In this document: positions 30,874 to 42,422 of the stretch, piece by piece
Position numbering within the stretch: position 1 is the first letter of the stretch
How the letters are laid out: every line of letters starts with the position of its first letter
Source of the DNA: Liquidambar formosana
Lineage: Eukaryota > Streptophyta > Magnoliopsida > Saxifragales > Altingiaceae
Direction: 5' to 3'
Length of the DNA: 64,000 bases
NCBI GenBank assembly: GCA_039720395.1
Contig: CM077827.1
Coordinates: 20,015,602-20,079,601, forward strand
Translations under genes and position numbers: made by a program
Notes under the pieces: generated by a model
Told to the model about the DNA's origin: nothing
The model's database searches: none
Seen by the model: only the letters and a program-made list of their open reading frames with translations

Positions 30874-31404
30874 ACTGACTCTTTTCTTCTTTCTTCTTCT
30901 TAGATGATTATACCTTGTATCAAGAGTACGCTACTAACCAGGAGGGTTAGTGCGGAGAGGAGTTGTCACCTACTTGAGCTTTGGGAACTAAAATGACCCC
31001 TAACAGGGTCTAACTCATCATAACCAGAGAATTCCCTAAGTTTGGAGTTAAGGTACATCGTTGGGAAGGTGTTAAGCATCCAACAATGCTCGGTCAAAAC
31101 CGGCCCCCACACATAATTAATTAAATATTTAATTGAGTTTAACCCTAATCATACAAACAGGTAAGGCATAAAAATAATGATGTAATGATGAATGAACAAA
31201 AGAGGATAATATATACTCAATATCAGAAGACAAAATCAGAATATACGGAATAAATGAACTACTGAAATAAGAAAACAGAATAAAGCAAGGGAAAACTATA
31301 TGCTAGGACTAAGGTACGTATGCAACTCATTGGCAATTTAGATAGATCCCAACAGGAGGACTACATATTTAAAAGGAGACACAAAACCTGGAAAGGAATA
31401 AAAA

Positions 31405-33334
31405 TGTCATGACCCAAATTAATTAAACCGTGATCAATATTAATAAAATCAGTTTAATTAAGAAAATCATTTAAGAAACACATGGATGACATGTGTTAGA
31501 AAATAAAAATTTCGGCATGACCCATTCATAAATGGGACATACCATGATAAAATCTGTAAAATATTCATAAAAATTTCCTATCTTTCGTCCATGGTATCAT
31601 CACATGCTAAATAAACCATATAAAGAGACCTACGAAATTTAAATATTACAATCCATAAGTTATTACAAGTTTAGTGCCCATTGGCCGAATACAAAGTATT
31701 TAATAAATACAAAACCATAATTTTAAAGTTCTTCAAATTCATAAAATTGTCCAGAAAGTGAATTAGCATAAATATCCATGCTAACTCCAGCTAATCACCT
31801 CAAGTTGATGTCTTCCCAGCTATATACTCATCTAAAAAGGTTTTATAAAATATAGGGGTGAGTATGAAACTCAGTAGATATAATTTTCATATGAAAATAA
31901 CCAAAGCATGATAGTATAGCCAAAATAAATCATGCTTAAAATACAACAATTTCCATGAATGATATGCGATTCATGTCCATTTAACATATTCCATCATTAC
32001 CAACCACTCCTGCAAGAGTCTTCTCGCGGAAACGAAGGATTAAACCCAACCTCTAAGAGAATCACACAAAGGTCTCTAACTGGGATCAGAAAGTGGCCTT
32101 AATTCGGGAACACAAGGGTTCCTACTTGGAACTGGAAAGTTCTTAGGTCCAAAGGAATGGAATACATGGCTTAGTTCCTTTTCTATAAGCAAACCTATAC
32201 CCAATGACCCCTTTCAATACTTTTATCCAGTATTTATGAATTTTCATTTCATGCATTTTTTGCCAATGAATGCCTTAAAAAAACATATAAATCTATATGC
32301 ATGTCAATATATATCCAGAAATCAATAATATATAATTATTCATGTTGGGCTATATAAAGCATGTAACATATAAACTGACAAGAATTTACATAGCATGTAC
32401 ACTCATGATATACTAAAATATCACATATATATCAACTCATATACCCCCAAATGTGATATTCATAATTATAGGGTTATGTAAACTAGATCCCTTAATACAT
32501 ACGTTACAAAATATACACGATAATACACCCAAAAATAATGTAAACTCATAAATAATACAAATATACATTTTTATTCAACATATATAGGCTTATATCCTAA
32601 CCCATTATCATCTCTATGGTTAAAACCCATGAAAATTATACCTACCTCAAGTATCTTGCACCAAACATAGAGAAAATGCAAAAAAATGCGTAGAAATAGT
32701 GAATCCCAAGCTAGAAAGTTGAGTATTCAACTCCAAAGTGATGATCTAAGCTTTAAAATGCTCCAAAAGTTTGGCTACAAGCTTCCCCTTAGCGGATCTA
32801 TGCTCCAAGAATACATGTAAAGAGTGGGAATGGGTATGGGAGGATGAATCCTCACTCTCTCTCTTTACACCATCCATTCTCTCTCATCTTCTTCTTTTCT
32901 CTCTCTCTTGGTCTCAAAATACTAGCCAAAGTGAAGAAATACGGCTTAAGTAGGTTATAAATAGGATAGGGGTACATGCGTAATTTGGTGCTAAATTTTT
33001 TTGCAAATTTTGCGATGCCCAATCGATCAGGCTCTCAACCCCAATCGATCGGGTTTAACAATAGCCAACTGGGGTTCTTAGGGTACTTTAGATCGATCAA
33101 CCTTAGGGCCTAATCGATCAGCTCCTACTGAATTCGCCCAATAATGAGCTGCAACGTGTTTAAACGCTACCCATGTTTATTCTAACATGCATATGATGCA
33201 AAATAACAATAAACCACACGTCATGCATCATAAATAGCAGTCCGAAAGTTATGTGTACTGCACATGCAAGTCATAATCCGTCAAATCGCCAGTTAATGAC
33301 ATAATTAAACTAATTTAATGATGAGGGTGTTACA
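31405..33334 (-). mobile_element. Solo LTR (1930 bp) nested in the Gypsy LTR
   Basis: Bounded by TG...CA (minus-strand start TGTAACACCCTCATC, end GGGTCATGACA) with a 5-bp AAAAA repeat on both sides (31400-31404, 33335-33339). It has no internal region, so it most likely arose by LTR-LTR recombination. The target duplication is a homopolymer, so it is weaker proof than a complex one. Four ATCGAT palindromes lie at 33022-33118. Confidence 0.7.
33015..33120. repeat. ATCGAT palindromes in pairs about 21-22 bp apart
   Basis: AATCGATCAG, AATCGATCGG, GATCGATCAA and AATCGATCAG are centred at about 33024, 33046, 33094 and 33115 in the solo LTR. Each pair is spaced 21-22 bp. Confidence 0.8.
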
Positions 33335-33979
33335 AAAAACATCTATATGCCTACAAGGCAATGCATACGCACCCTATTGACGCATCACAGAGTCACAATA
33401 GTTTATTTACACTATGGATATAAACACAAATCATTGATAAAAATGAACATTTTATTTGCTAAACCTATGCATGCTTCTACTTATCAATGAAATGAATAAT
33501 ATTAAACAGAAACGTATATAGTTGCAGAGCAAACCTTAACCTATCAAACGGATTATAGAGAAGTCCATCAATATTAAAGCATACATAACATCATAATAAA
33601 TCCATTAGAACCATAAAACTATCTATGTTCATACATTATTAATATCATATTCATGCACTCATATTGAAAAAAATCAATAAATCAGGTCATATGAATAGAA
33701 TAGAAGAAATAATTGCGTTATACTTAGGGTTACACGCTTCAATCTTTGTAAAGTGCCTCCTTTCTAGTTTCTAAAGTTGCAGCCATTTATTTTCTGTCTA
33801 GGGTTTGGTATCTTTCTCTCTTAGGATGCTGTGGCTATTTCCAAAATGTCCCCCTTTACCTATACCCGTAGTGATGTTTATATAAGTGGTGATTAGGGTT
33901 TCTAAAGGATCTCCCTCGAATTCTTGGTGGCTTTTTAAGGAAGAAAATACAAAATCGAAGGTTACCATAAAAGGACTTG

Positions 33980-34033
33980 GTGTGTACGCACCATAAGTTA
34001 TTGTGTACGCACTATAGTGACTGCATATGCACC
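33980..34033. repeat. Array of three (G/C)TACGC-type palindromes, 20-21-bp spacing
   Basis: GTGTACGCAC, GTGTACGCAC and GCATATGC are centred near 33985, 34006 and 34026, within the Gypsy LTR. Confidence 0.8.
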
Positions 34034-34476
34034 AGGGTGTATCTCCAAGGAAAATTGGCTTATGGCTGATTGCAACTTCATCGACTTGTCCGGGATTACT
34101 CTGTTATTTATCAAAGCGAATAATGAACTCATCATCGGGAATCGAAAAGGGATTTAAAACGAATTAGGTGTTACAAAATGGGGTGTTTACAGTTGCCCTT
34201 CTTTCAATGCCTCCCACTCATTGGCCAGTGTCGAAAGACTTTATAGACTAACTATTTTGATCGACTAACAACTTAAAAATTGAAAATGCAAATGTTTTTT
34301 GGGTCGAATTAGGGGTTGCCTAATTACGTATGTACTCCTAGCAGAGATCAGATTCGTTGTAGTTCATGTAAAAGGATGATATTAACAAAATCTGTTTGGG
34401 CAAGGACAAAGAAGTGATCAACTCGAATTTAGGACAAAATTGTCTTAACAAAGATATCATTGAACCCTTGAAGGTT

Positions 34477-34776
34477 GACCTTGACGTAGGTCAATTGGAG
34501 ATCATCGAACCCCGACGAGGGGATCAGGACCTTAACGAAGGCTAATCCAAGATTACTGAACCCTAACTAGGGTATTTGACCTTGACGAAGGCCACTCGGA
34601 GATTATCAAAACCTGATGAAGGGATTAGACCTTAACAAAGACCAATCGGAGATTATCGAACCCTAACAAGGTATCTGACCTTGAGAAAGGCCAATAGGAG
34701 GTTATCGGACCTTCACCAAGGTATCAGATATTGACGAAGGCCAAACAGAGATTATCAAATTTTATAGACTTTATCA
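34477..34776. repeat. Minisatellite, six units of about 50 bp
   Basis: Units start at 34477, 34528, 34578, 34628, 34677 and 34727 with GACCTTGACGAAGGCCAATC (consensus), followed by GGAGATTATCGAACCCTGAC. The period of 49-51 is not a multiple of three and stops abound, so it is non-coding. It lies next to the Gypsy LTR start, where Tat-lineage elements are known to carry tandem repeats in their 3' untranslated region. Confidence 0.9.
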
Positions 34777-35149
34777 TGGACCAAAGTCAAAATTGTATGG
34801 AGTCAATATGCTCTAGGTGCATACGCATCTGGTGTATATCAAAATCATAAAAAAATAAAAAATAAAAGAAATAATAATAAAACAATGCCATCTGCTTAAC
34901 GGGCTAGGGGGTTTCAAATTTCGAAAGCCCTTCTATTTCTCTGGCAGATTTGCCATTACACCCCGAAAATCTCTTCCTCTCCTTTTTTATACTCCTAATC
35001 TAACTCCTCTACTTCTCAAATTCCCAATCACTCTTCAAAACTCTCCCATTACCTTCATCTCTTCATCTCCTTCGTTTTCCCTACCATTTCCTAACTCTAT
35101 CTCTCTCCTTCTTCGATTCCCATCTCTACTTCTCCTACTCTAAACCACC
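34777..35149. other. Leader of the mobile-domain relic
   Basis: A/T-rich then CT-rich DNA (34980-35140) upstream of the ATG at 35150. The CT-rich stretch resembles a plant 5' UTR. Confidence 0.4.
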
Positions 35150-37277
35150 ATGCCTCCAAAGAACAAAAGGAGCCGAGGTGATGAAGAAGGATTCACGATC
35201 AATTGTTGGGATCCTCAACTACGGCCCAATGCGATCCCAAGCATCCTCCACCGACCCGAAGAACACTTGTCTTACATTGTGAGACAACAACGGGTGAGTG
35301 TTAAAAACCCATAAAACCCATTTCTTAATCTTGTCTCATTAAAGATCCAATCTTTCTTATGCATGTTGTGCTTAAAGCTCTAAAATTGGTTGATATATGC
35401 TAAAACAAATAGAATATGGGGTTTAAAATCTATTGTGAAACTTGTATGAAAAAATAGGGGTGGGATAATGGAGGTTGAAGATGATTGTCTGAATTTCAGA
35501 GTGCGTACCCACCTAGAATCAAAGCGTATGCATCTGATGATTGCGTACGCAATGACCACTAATGCATATGCATCAAATAGAAAACATTGAATGTAAAAAA
35601 GTATGAAATAAAAACAAATATGAACCCGTGGTATTTACCAAACCTTACTTGGGCTTTCAACTATATAGATCCCTAAGAAAAGTATGGCCGAAGTAGCCTT
35701 GACAGCCTGATAGCCTGGTGGGAGAGATTGATGCCAGCGACTGAGTAAATCGTATCCGATGTTGGGTTGTCACTCTCATGCAAGACACAATTTACCGCCA
35801 GTCTAGCTACACTCTAGTCTTTTGCTTAGCTGAGCGATGGTGGGACATCACCTACACGTTCCACATGGTTGACAGAGAGTAGACGCTCACTCCTTATGAC
35901 TTTTTTCACTTGACGGGCCTCAGGATGAGGGGGCGGAGATTTACTTTTGAGCTTACTAACTCTTAGAGGACCGAGTTGACTCATCGTCTGTTGGGTATGC
36001 CCTGTCCCACATTAATTATGAAATATCTGGCCTTAAGGAATGCTTTTGTGGGAAGGAGGCAGGACATGACTGGGGAGCATGTTATGATGGCTCAGGCCTT
36101 CATTCTTTATGTACTAGAAGCCTAATTGGTCCCTAATGTCATGCAAAAGTTCGAGCTCGGTTGGCTTCTCGCCTTGGAAGATTTTGATATAGCACAATAA
36201 TATGGGTGGGGGTCAGAAATTCTCTTATATCTATATGCCACAATGGACTCCCTTAGTCGGGTGAAATCCAATTCACTGACAGGCTACTGGCGGTTGTAGT
36301 CGGTGAGTATTTTTATATTGCCATTTTGCTTTCCCCTTGTTTTTTTTATTTATGTATGCTTTTCATCATATTATTTGCTTATTGATCTCTTTTGCATGTC
36401 ATATAGTTATGGGCTCACGAGTATATCACCTTAGAGCTTTTAGGGGACTTAGAGGTGATGTCCCACATCACCTTGTGGGATTTTCTGGATGGTCTTACGC
36501 AGATATAAGCTTCTCTTTCTTGCTCATTTCAAATGTAGGTGAATGCCCGCCTTAGCTTGGGTAGCCCAATGTAGGACCCTCTGAGTGAGAAGAGGATGCT
36601 TGTATGATGACCGAGATTTCTTGTTTGCTGTCTTACCCTCGTACCAGAGCTTTTTACTTTGTAGAGAGGGTCATGCCCTAGCTGATTGCAGATCTGAAGC
36701 TGTGTATTTGAGTCCCTTACGATCCTCCGGCATTCTCCCTAGTGCCGATGGGCGAGCTGGACTTGGACGAGTGGCGCAGGGGCATTTACTACAAGACTCG
36801 CCTATTGTGCCTTCCGTATGATTATGCCATCTTTGCTAAGGAGCGACTCATGCTCCTCCTCATTGGCCATCAGACGTCAAGGTGTACGGGGAACCCATCC
36901 AGCGAGATCTGCAGGCACATCCTTGTCTTATTTCTCCTGGTACCCATCAAGTATTGTCACTTTTTTTTTCCTTGCAAAATGGTTTGTGAGCTTCACAGAG
37001 ATAGTTAGAAAATATGATATGCATGCACTAATCGCTTTTCCCTTTTCAACTTACCCTTGCGGAGATAGAGTTTGTCTACAAAATGTTTAGTGGACTTAAG
37101 AAGATGCTTACTGACCACTCCTATACCATCTTGAACCTACGGAAGGGGCTAACGCAAGAGGTTGAGGACAGTGAAGATAGGGATGACGATGATGATGATA
37201 ATGATGGAGATGATGGTGAGGGTGGTTCGCAAGCCAATGGTGAGGCTAGTTCTTCCAACGCCTCTCGGAAATGCTAG
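35150..37277 (+). pseudogene. Plant mobile domain (PMD, aminotransferase-like) gene relic, intron-containing
   Basis: ATG at 35150 starts a 48-codon exon (MPPKNKRSRGDEEG...) ending at the donor GTGAGT (35294). After an intron the PMD core appears at 35822-35990 (LAERWWDITYTFHM, PYDFFHLTGLRM). More pieces follow: LWAHEYITLELLGDL after a TATAG acceptor at 36408, a DEWRRGIYYKTRL segment at 36765, and a final segment (37083-37277) ending in an Asp/Glu/Gly-rich acidic tail. Frameshifts and stops (such as TAG in the core) show decay. The gene lies antisense to the adjacent Gypsy LTR. PMD genes are known as passengers of Gypsy (Tat-lineage antisense ORFs) and Mutator-like elements. Confidence 0.7.
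35501..35576. repeat. Array of four TGCGTACGCA-type palindromes in the PMD intron
   Basis: GTGCGTACCC, AGCGTATGCA, TTGCGTACGCAA and ATGCATATGCAT are centred near 35506, 35527, 35546 and 35567 (spacing 21, 19, 21). Confidence 0.85.
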
Positions 37278-37550
37278 TTTCGTTTCTTTTCCTCTATTTT
37301 CGGAACACTAGTTATTAATCTTCACTTGGGACATGTACTTAATCATTTTTCACTTGACTTTATATTCTGTTCTTTAGTTGGTATAGGTTTTGTTTGTTGC
37401 TGCTTTCATTTCCGATCTTTATTTGGAATTGAATTTGATAATATAGTATACTTGCACTAATCAGTAGGTGAAATAATAAAACCCACTGAACAAAACTAGC
37501 AGCTGAACGGAATCCAACCCATATGTTCTTAACACTGCTAGAACATGGAC

Positions 37551-37602
37551 TTGTGTATGCACTAGTCTGGGTGCATATGCAATGAGCATTATTGCGTATG
37601 CA
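37551..37602. repeat. Array of three TGCGTACGCA-type palindromes downstream of the PMD relic
   Basis: GTGTATGC, TGCATATGCA and TGCGTATGCA are centred near 37556, 37576 and 37597. Confidence 0.8.
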
Positions 37603-37672
37603 CTTAAGGCTGGTGTTGACAGGGATTCAAAATTGGAAACTCTTTTCAAAGACTTCTCCTATATAAATTTGA

Positions 37673-38745
37673 TGTAAACACCCCATTTTCATCTCTAAGA
37701 GTTCATAAACTCATTTAATGAGTTTCTGAAATGTTTAGGAGACCCTAAGCCTTTAAAGACACTTTGCCCTTTTAAGCTTATGTAATAGTTCATTATCGTA
37801 TGCATGTTTTTGTTTCATTTTGCATTTCATCATTTGCATTTAGTTTCTAGGTGCATTTAGGACACATTGGTGTAATTTAATTTAATTCCAAATAGGTTTG
37901 GATGCTTAATTATAACTTTTGTAACTTGAAGGGTAATTTCATCTTTTAGCTCGTATTTTTTCCAATTAACCTCAAAATTCATCTTGGATTGTTCCATTGT
38001 GTTTATATTGATCAAAAGAGTCTATTTGTAAAGTCAATTTAAGGATGAAATGGCTTTGGGATTGATTTACCACATTTTTCACTTATGGCTAATTGAACCT
38101 TTTCGGTTAACCACTTTGTTAAACCCAGCCACTTAACCATGGTTGGAGATTTTTGGTTCAAGAATATTTTAGATTTGTTCCTCATTGAAATATGGAAATT
38201 TTTATTTTTGAATCACTCAATTTGGAGTTAATTTGACCAAGTTATGACCATTTTAAGGAAGAAGATTCAAAATAGGAAGCTTAAAAAGAGAGAAGAAGGC
38301 TCTCAGGGTGATTAGTTGGTCCAACCGGCCAACCCAGCCAGTCAGCCGAGGTCTTCACTTCTAGTTTTGTCAGGTTGCCATTTTTGCTACGTTTAACCTT
38401 CCAACTTAGTTTTTCTTACTCCAAAAGGGTTTCCATCCTTATTTTTAGGTAACTTTGAGTTACTTAAAGCTCAAGTAAATTAATTATAGCGTTAAATTGA
38501 TTTTATGGTAAATTAATCTCAGTCATTGGATCCTAGGGTTGGTTAGTTATAAATTAAGACCCTCCTATCAGCATAAAACACTTACATACCCCCTATATTC
38601 ACTAGTGAGAGAAGGAACACAAATTTTCACACACTCATACACCTTGAAAGAGTTATTCCACCATATTTTTGAAGGAGAACAAGAAGAACATCAAGTCGAA
38701 GAAAGAAGAAGCATTCAACAAAGGTCTTCTTTGTTAGTAAGTCCA

Positions 38746-38784
<39 letters not shown>

Positions 38785-40372
38785 CTTTTTTTATCATAGG
38801 TTTTATTCTCTGCATGTTTAAGATTAATTCTTTGTTTAATTATCATGTCTAGTTGATATTGTACGTTGATTTCATATGATGCATATTATGATGATTATAT
38901 TATAGTTTTCTAGGGTTTGTCTTTGTTGCATGCTGAATTAGTGATCTTTTCTATCTAGAATTAGGGTTTTCTTTTGTATTGATATTGTTGTGATGCAAGC
39001 ATGCTTAGAATGTTAGTATGAATTGTTTGTGATGATTTTGCATGATTCATGATGTTATCTTTATAATATAAATATGTGAGTTTGATAAATGATCACAAGC
39101 ATAAGGATTATTACATCAAAGATATGTCTTTTTCTCTCTTATGTACTCTAGAGTTTTTATTGTCTTAAAGTATAATTAGTATTTCTCTTTTTCTATGATT
39201 TTGATAAGTTGTTAGCATGTTTTTAATTAATTTTTGCTACTGTTTTGGTAATTATCATGTTAGGTTGCATATAGGGAGTGATTTTTGTATGTTCTAGGGT
39301 TTATCTCATGATAAGTGTCCTATTGCATTAGAGTTTTATTAGTTGTTTGATTTCTTCTTTTTGCATAATTTTTAGGGTGTTTTAGGGTTATTTAATATTC
39401 TGTCTAGATTTGATTTATGTTTTTTTAATGATAATTTAGGCATGTTTATTGTTCATTTGAGTATGATAATTGTCCTATAGCATAAATAGGGTAATTAGGG
39501 TAATTATTTGGTATTTTGTTGATGTTTTGGGAAGTTTTGCATATGGTAAGTTAAGGTGTGGTATGTTTCCTTTTTGTTTATTCTCTTCTCTCCCTTGGGC
39601 CATTTTCTTCATAGAGAATTATGGTAACTCCTAAGTTTCCTTTCGTTTAAAACTTTCTATTTCTCTAAAGTTCCATTTTTTATGAAACTTCTTATTTTCC
39701 CTTCTCCTTTTTTTGGAAACTCTTTTTTTTTTTTTTGTTGAAAACTTTCCTTTTCTTAAAAATGGAAACTTAAGATTTAGGTAGTTCTTTGTGAAGGAAA
39801 TAGCCCATTCTCATTCGAACTATGTGAACTTTGATCCTTACTTGTTTGTTTGTGAGGTACATAGGCGCTCACTTGAGTTCAAGTTTGCCCTAGGATACTT
39901 GGTATCTTAGGTTTTGTTTTTATTTTTGCCTTGTTTGTTTTATTCTTCTTTATTTCTTAGTGTTTGTTTTGTTTTCATTCTCTTATTCCTTATTCTCTTA
40001 TGATTGATAGCTTGTTTGAATGGATACATGATTGATTGGCATGTTGTTTTTTATTGATTAATATTGATTTGCATGTGATAAAGGAATTAAATTAGTTCAA
40101 TTAAATTAAGAGACCAACTCGGGCGATGTCGGTGCTTATGAGATGTTTTCGCAAAATCTTCCCACATCGTAACTTAGCCTTCAAATCCTTCTCTTTGGTT
40201 CCATGACCTTGATTTTCCTACAATTAGAGTCACTAGGGTTTTGAAAGTAAAATTGTTTTTATGGTTTTCTTTATTACATAAAAATGAGGCGGCGACTCCT
40301 AGTTTTCTTTGTTTTCTTTGTGTGAACCTAAACAAACCTATTTTTTTTCATTTTAAAAAAGAGGGTATAACA
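37673..40372 (+). mobile_element. Long Gypsy-type LTR (2.7 kb)
   Basis: Starts TGTAAACACCCCATTTTCATC at 37673, the same opening as the LTR at 34191, and ends near GGGTATAACA at 40372 after a GGCGGCGACTCC block characteristic of the 3' part of such LTRs. A TATA box (TATAAATT, 38549) is followed by a pyrimidine-rich stretch (38747-38790). A coding relic on the same strand lies directly downstream, so it is probably a 5' LTR. No matching second LTR or target duplication was found; the ends are tentative. Confidence 0.55.
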
Positions 40373-40433
40373 CCCATGGTTTACACTCGACTCCTCTCTT
40401 TAAAAGCGACAAGCAGCCATGGAATGCTCTCTC

Positions 40434-41060
40434 CCATCCACAGACTTGTCCTAATGGCTCAAAACCCTAGACCGTCAAACCCGCGATGCGTTCCAAGCCG
40501 AATTTTATCTTTCTAAACTATTTGACTATTCCCATGTGAGAATTAACCATGCTTTCCTTCACGTAGCCTTAGGGTTTTGGGACCTTTCTTGCCATGTTTT
40601 CTGCTTCAACCTTAACGAGATGTGTCCAACCATGGAGGAATTTGGTGCCATCCTTGGCAAACCTTCTTTGGTCAGATTCTCTTGCCTCCAACTACACCCT
40701 CTAGGGCTGAAGATCTGATTCCCACATTTGGTGTCCCTTTCAGATATGCATAGGTATGGTTCTCAAATTCAAACATTCGCTTGTAGCATGTGATCTGCCA
40801 CTTTGGCTTTCTTTCTCTGCCTTTCGTGGGTGAACAGTCCAGCCATTATATGAATGCTCTTTGCTTCTCCCTCTTGGCAAGTTTGTATTCATAGGACCCT
40901 CTGACTTAGTTGACGCATCTCTTTTGCATATCTTGCCTCGACTGAAAGAGAACAACCCCTGCATGCTCATCTTTGCCGACAAACTCAACGCTCTAGAAAA
41001 ATTCGTGCGGGGTGAGATGTCATTCATTGGTGGTAGTCTACTTCTATTGCAGGTAAACAT
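40434..41060 (+). pseudogene. DUF7745-like, retroelement-associated protein relic
   Basis: In three pieces: MAQNPRPSN near 40456, then HVALGFWDLSCHVFCFNLNE and MCPTMEEFGAILGKP (40558-40670), then LLHILPRLKENNPCMLIFAD (40920-40980) and FIGGSLLLLQ. The MCPT-EEF-ILG motif and the LLxILPRLKxxNPC segment are the pattern I associate with plant DUF7745 proteins found next to Gypsy LTRs. Frames change between pieces (a stop near 40719). It begins 60-80 bases after the LTR end, as an internal region should. Confidence 0.55.
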
Positions 41061-41109
41061 TCTCTCTCTCAATGAAACATTGCATAAAGGGCACTTGAGA
41101 TATATATAT

Positions 41110-41292
41110 ATATATATATAGTCCTGATCAAGTCAGTATGTGTTGATATAAGTTACATCAACACAATATATTGGTCCCAATGTACTTTGTAACCCACTAA
41201 TGCACAAGGTACAATCCTCAATGCGGGTGTTGATTTAGTTATATTAACATGTGCTTACCTTATCATCATCCTATATATATATATGTATAGGA
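41110..41292. mobile_element. MITE inserted in a TA microsatellite
   Basis: Imperfect inverted ends: TCCTGATCAAGTCAGTATGT at the left against AGCACATGTTAATATAACT read from the right. It is flanked by (TA)n on both sides. It is related to the element at 44482-44670 (shared GATCARGTCAG and ATATAAGTTA). Confidence 0.55.
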
Positions 41293-41814
41293 TTGGACAG
41301 CAATAAAAATAAAAAATGTGTTCATCTCTCACAGGTCTCATCTATGCATAGATTTTGGTTAGCTAACGGAAACAAAATGGTAGGATTCTGAGGTTGAATA
41401 ATGAGAATTTTTGGGCTTCTATATGCTGTCGAAGGCTAATGACTTACTCTAGCAACTTTTTTTTTTGTACAATGGAATGAGTTCAAACCCTTAACCTATC
41501 ATACTCTATCTTATATCGTATCCTCCCTCACCACTAGGCTGCCCCAATAACTCTACTCTAGCAACTCTATGTAAGAAAGATTTTGGTTTACGTACAACAT
41601 GTGTTTGAGCTATTTTAACAAGTCTACGTGTGAGATATCCAGCATCTGAAGTTCATATAGCAATATCCGTAACTTCTTCGCGCGTATTTGAGAATCTTTG
41701 ATGGATTGTACTTGCTTCAGCTATGGAGGTTTAATTGGTTGCTTGCGGTTTTGTGATTTAATGTGCCTTTGATTGGCTGTTCTATGATTTTTGTTTTTTA
41801 GGGGGGGGGGGGGT

Positions 41815-42422
41815 TAAAGATCATTTTAGTACCTAAACTTTTCTAAAAATCTCAATGTGGTATCCAAACTATTTTCTCCCAATTTGATATCTAAACTTCA
41901 CTGAATTGCCCAAATGTGGTCATAACCCTAAACGCCATCCAAATACTTAACGGACATAGCAAGTGGACATGAACCTAGGACCCAAAAAGGCAACATATGA
42001 TGTAAATGTCCATCGTCCATTATAGTAGGTTTTAAAAAAAAATGATTTTCAAAAATCAATTTTACTAAAACTTATGCTTAGATCAAATTAGTACAATTAA
42101 ATGTAGTTTAAGTATCAAATTAGAATTTGTTTTAGTTTATATACTAAATTAGAACTAAGTAAAAAGTATAGGGTACTAAAATTGTTCATTCAACTATTAA
42201 GTTTTAATTGTCCTTAACACATAGGCTTTATGTGGTATGCCACATGTCACTCACGTGACAGCACTTGATGTGTCCATCAAGTATTTAAATGGCGTTTGGG
42301 GTCGGAACCACATTTGGGCACAATAATGTAGTTTAAGTATAAATTTAAGAGTAAAAGAGTTTGAGTACCACATTTGGACTTTTAGAGAAGTTGAGGGTAC
42401 TAAAAATGATATTTATCCTTTA
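41815..42422. mobile_element. Foldback element with long inverted ends
   Basis: The left arm (CATTTTAGTACCTAAACTTT ... GGTATCCAAACT ... ACGCCATCCAAATACTTAAC) is the approximate reverse complement of the right arm (AAGTATTTAAATGGCGTTTG ... GAGTACCACATTTGGAC ... GTACTAAAAATGAT). The arms are over 120 bp, with a short non-repeated centre and no coding. Confidence 0.7.

Larger units (their letters stand above)
30916..34191 (-). mobile_element. Gypsy LTR, split by a solo LTR
   Basis: On the minus strand the LTR starts TGTAAACACCCCATTTTGT at 34191, after a purine-rich tract (AAAGAAGGGCAAC). It ends near 30916 after the GGTGACAACTCC segment typical of this LTR group. A related LTR is at 52580-53986 (shared block at 30963-31090 / 52627-52780). 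The insertion of another LTR at 31405-33334 accounts for the excess length; about 1.34 kb is its own. The LTR carries three phased TGTGTACGCAC-type palindromes near 33980. Its orientation makes the DNA to the right its 3' internal region. Confidence 0.7.

Noticed and set aside
38539..38815. Overlapping ORFs on both strands
   Set aside because: They lie across the TATA box and T-rich leader of the 37.7-40.4-kb LTR and consist mostly of homopolymer-coded residues.
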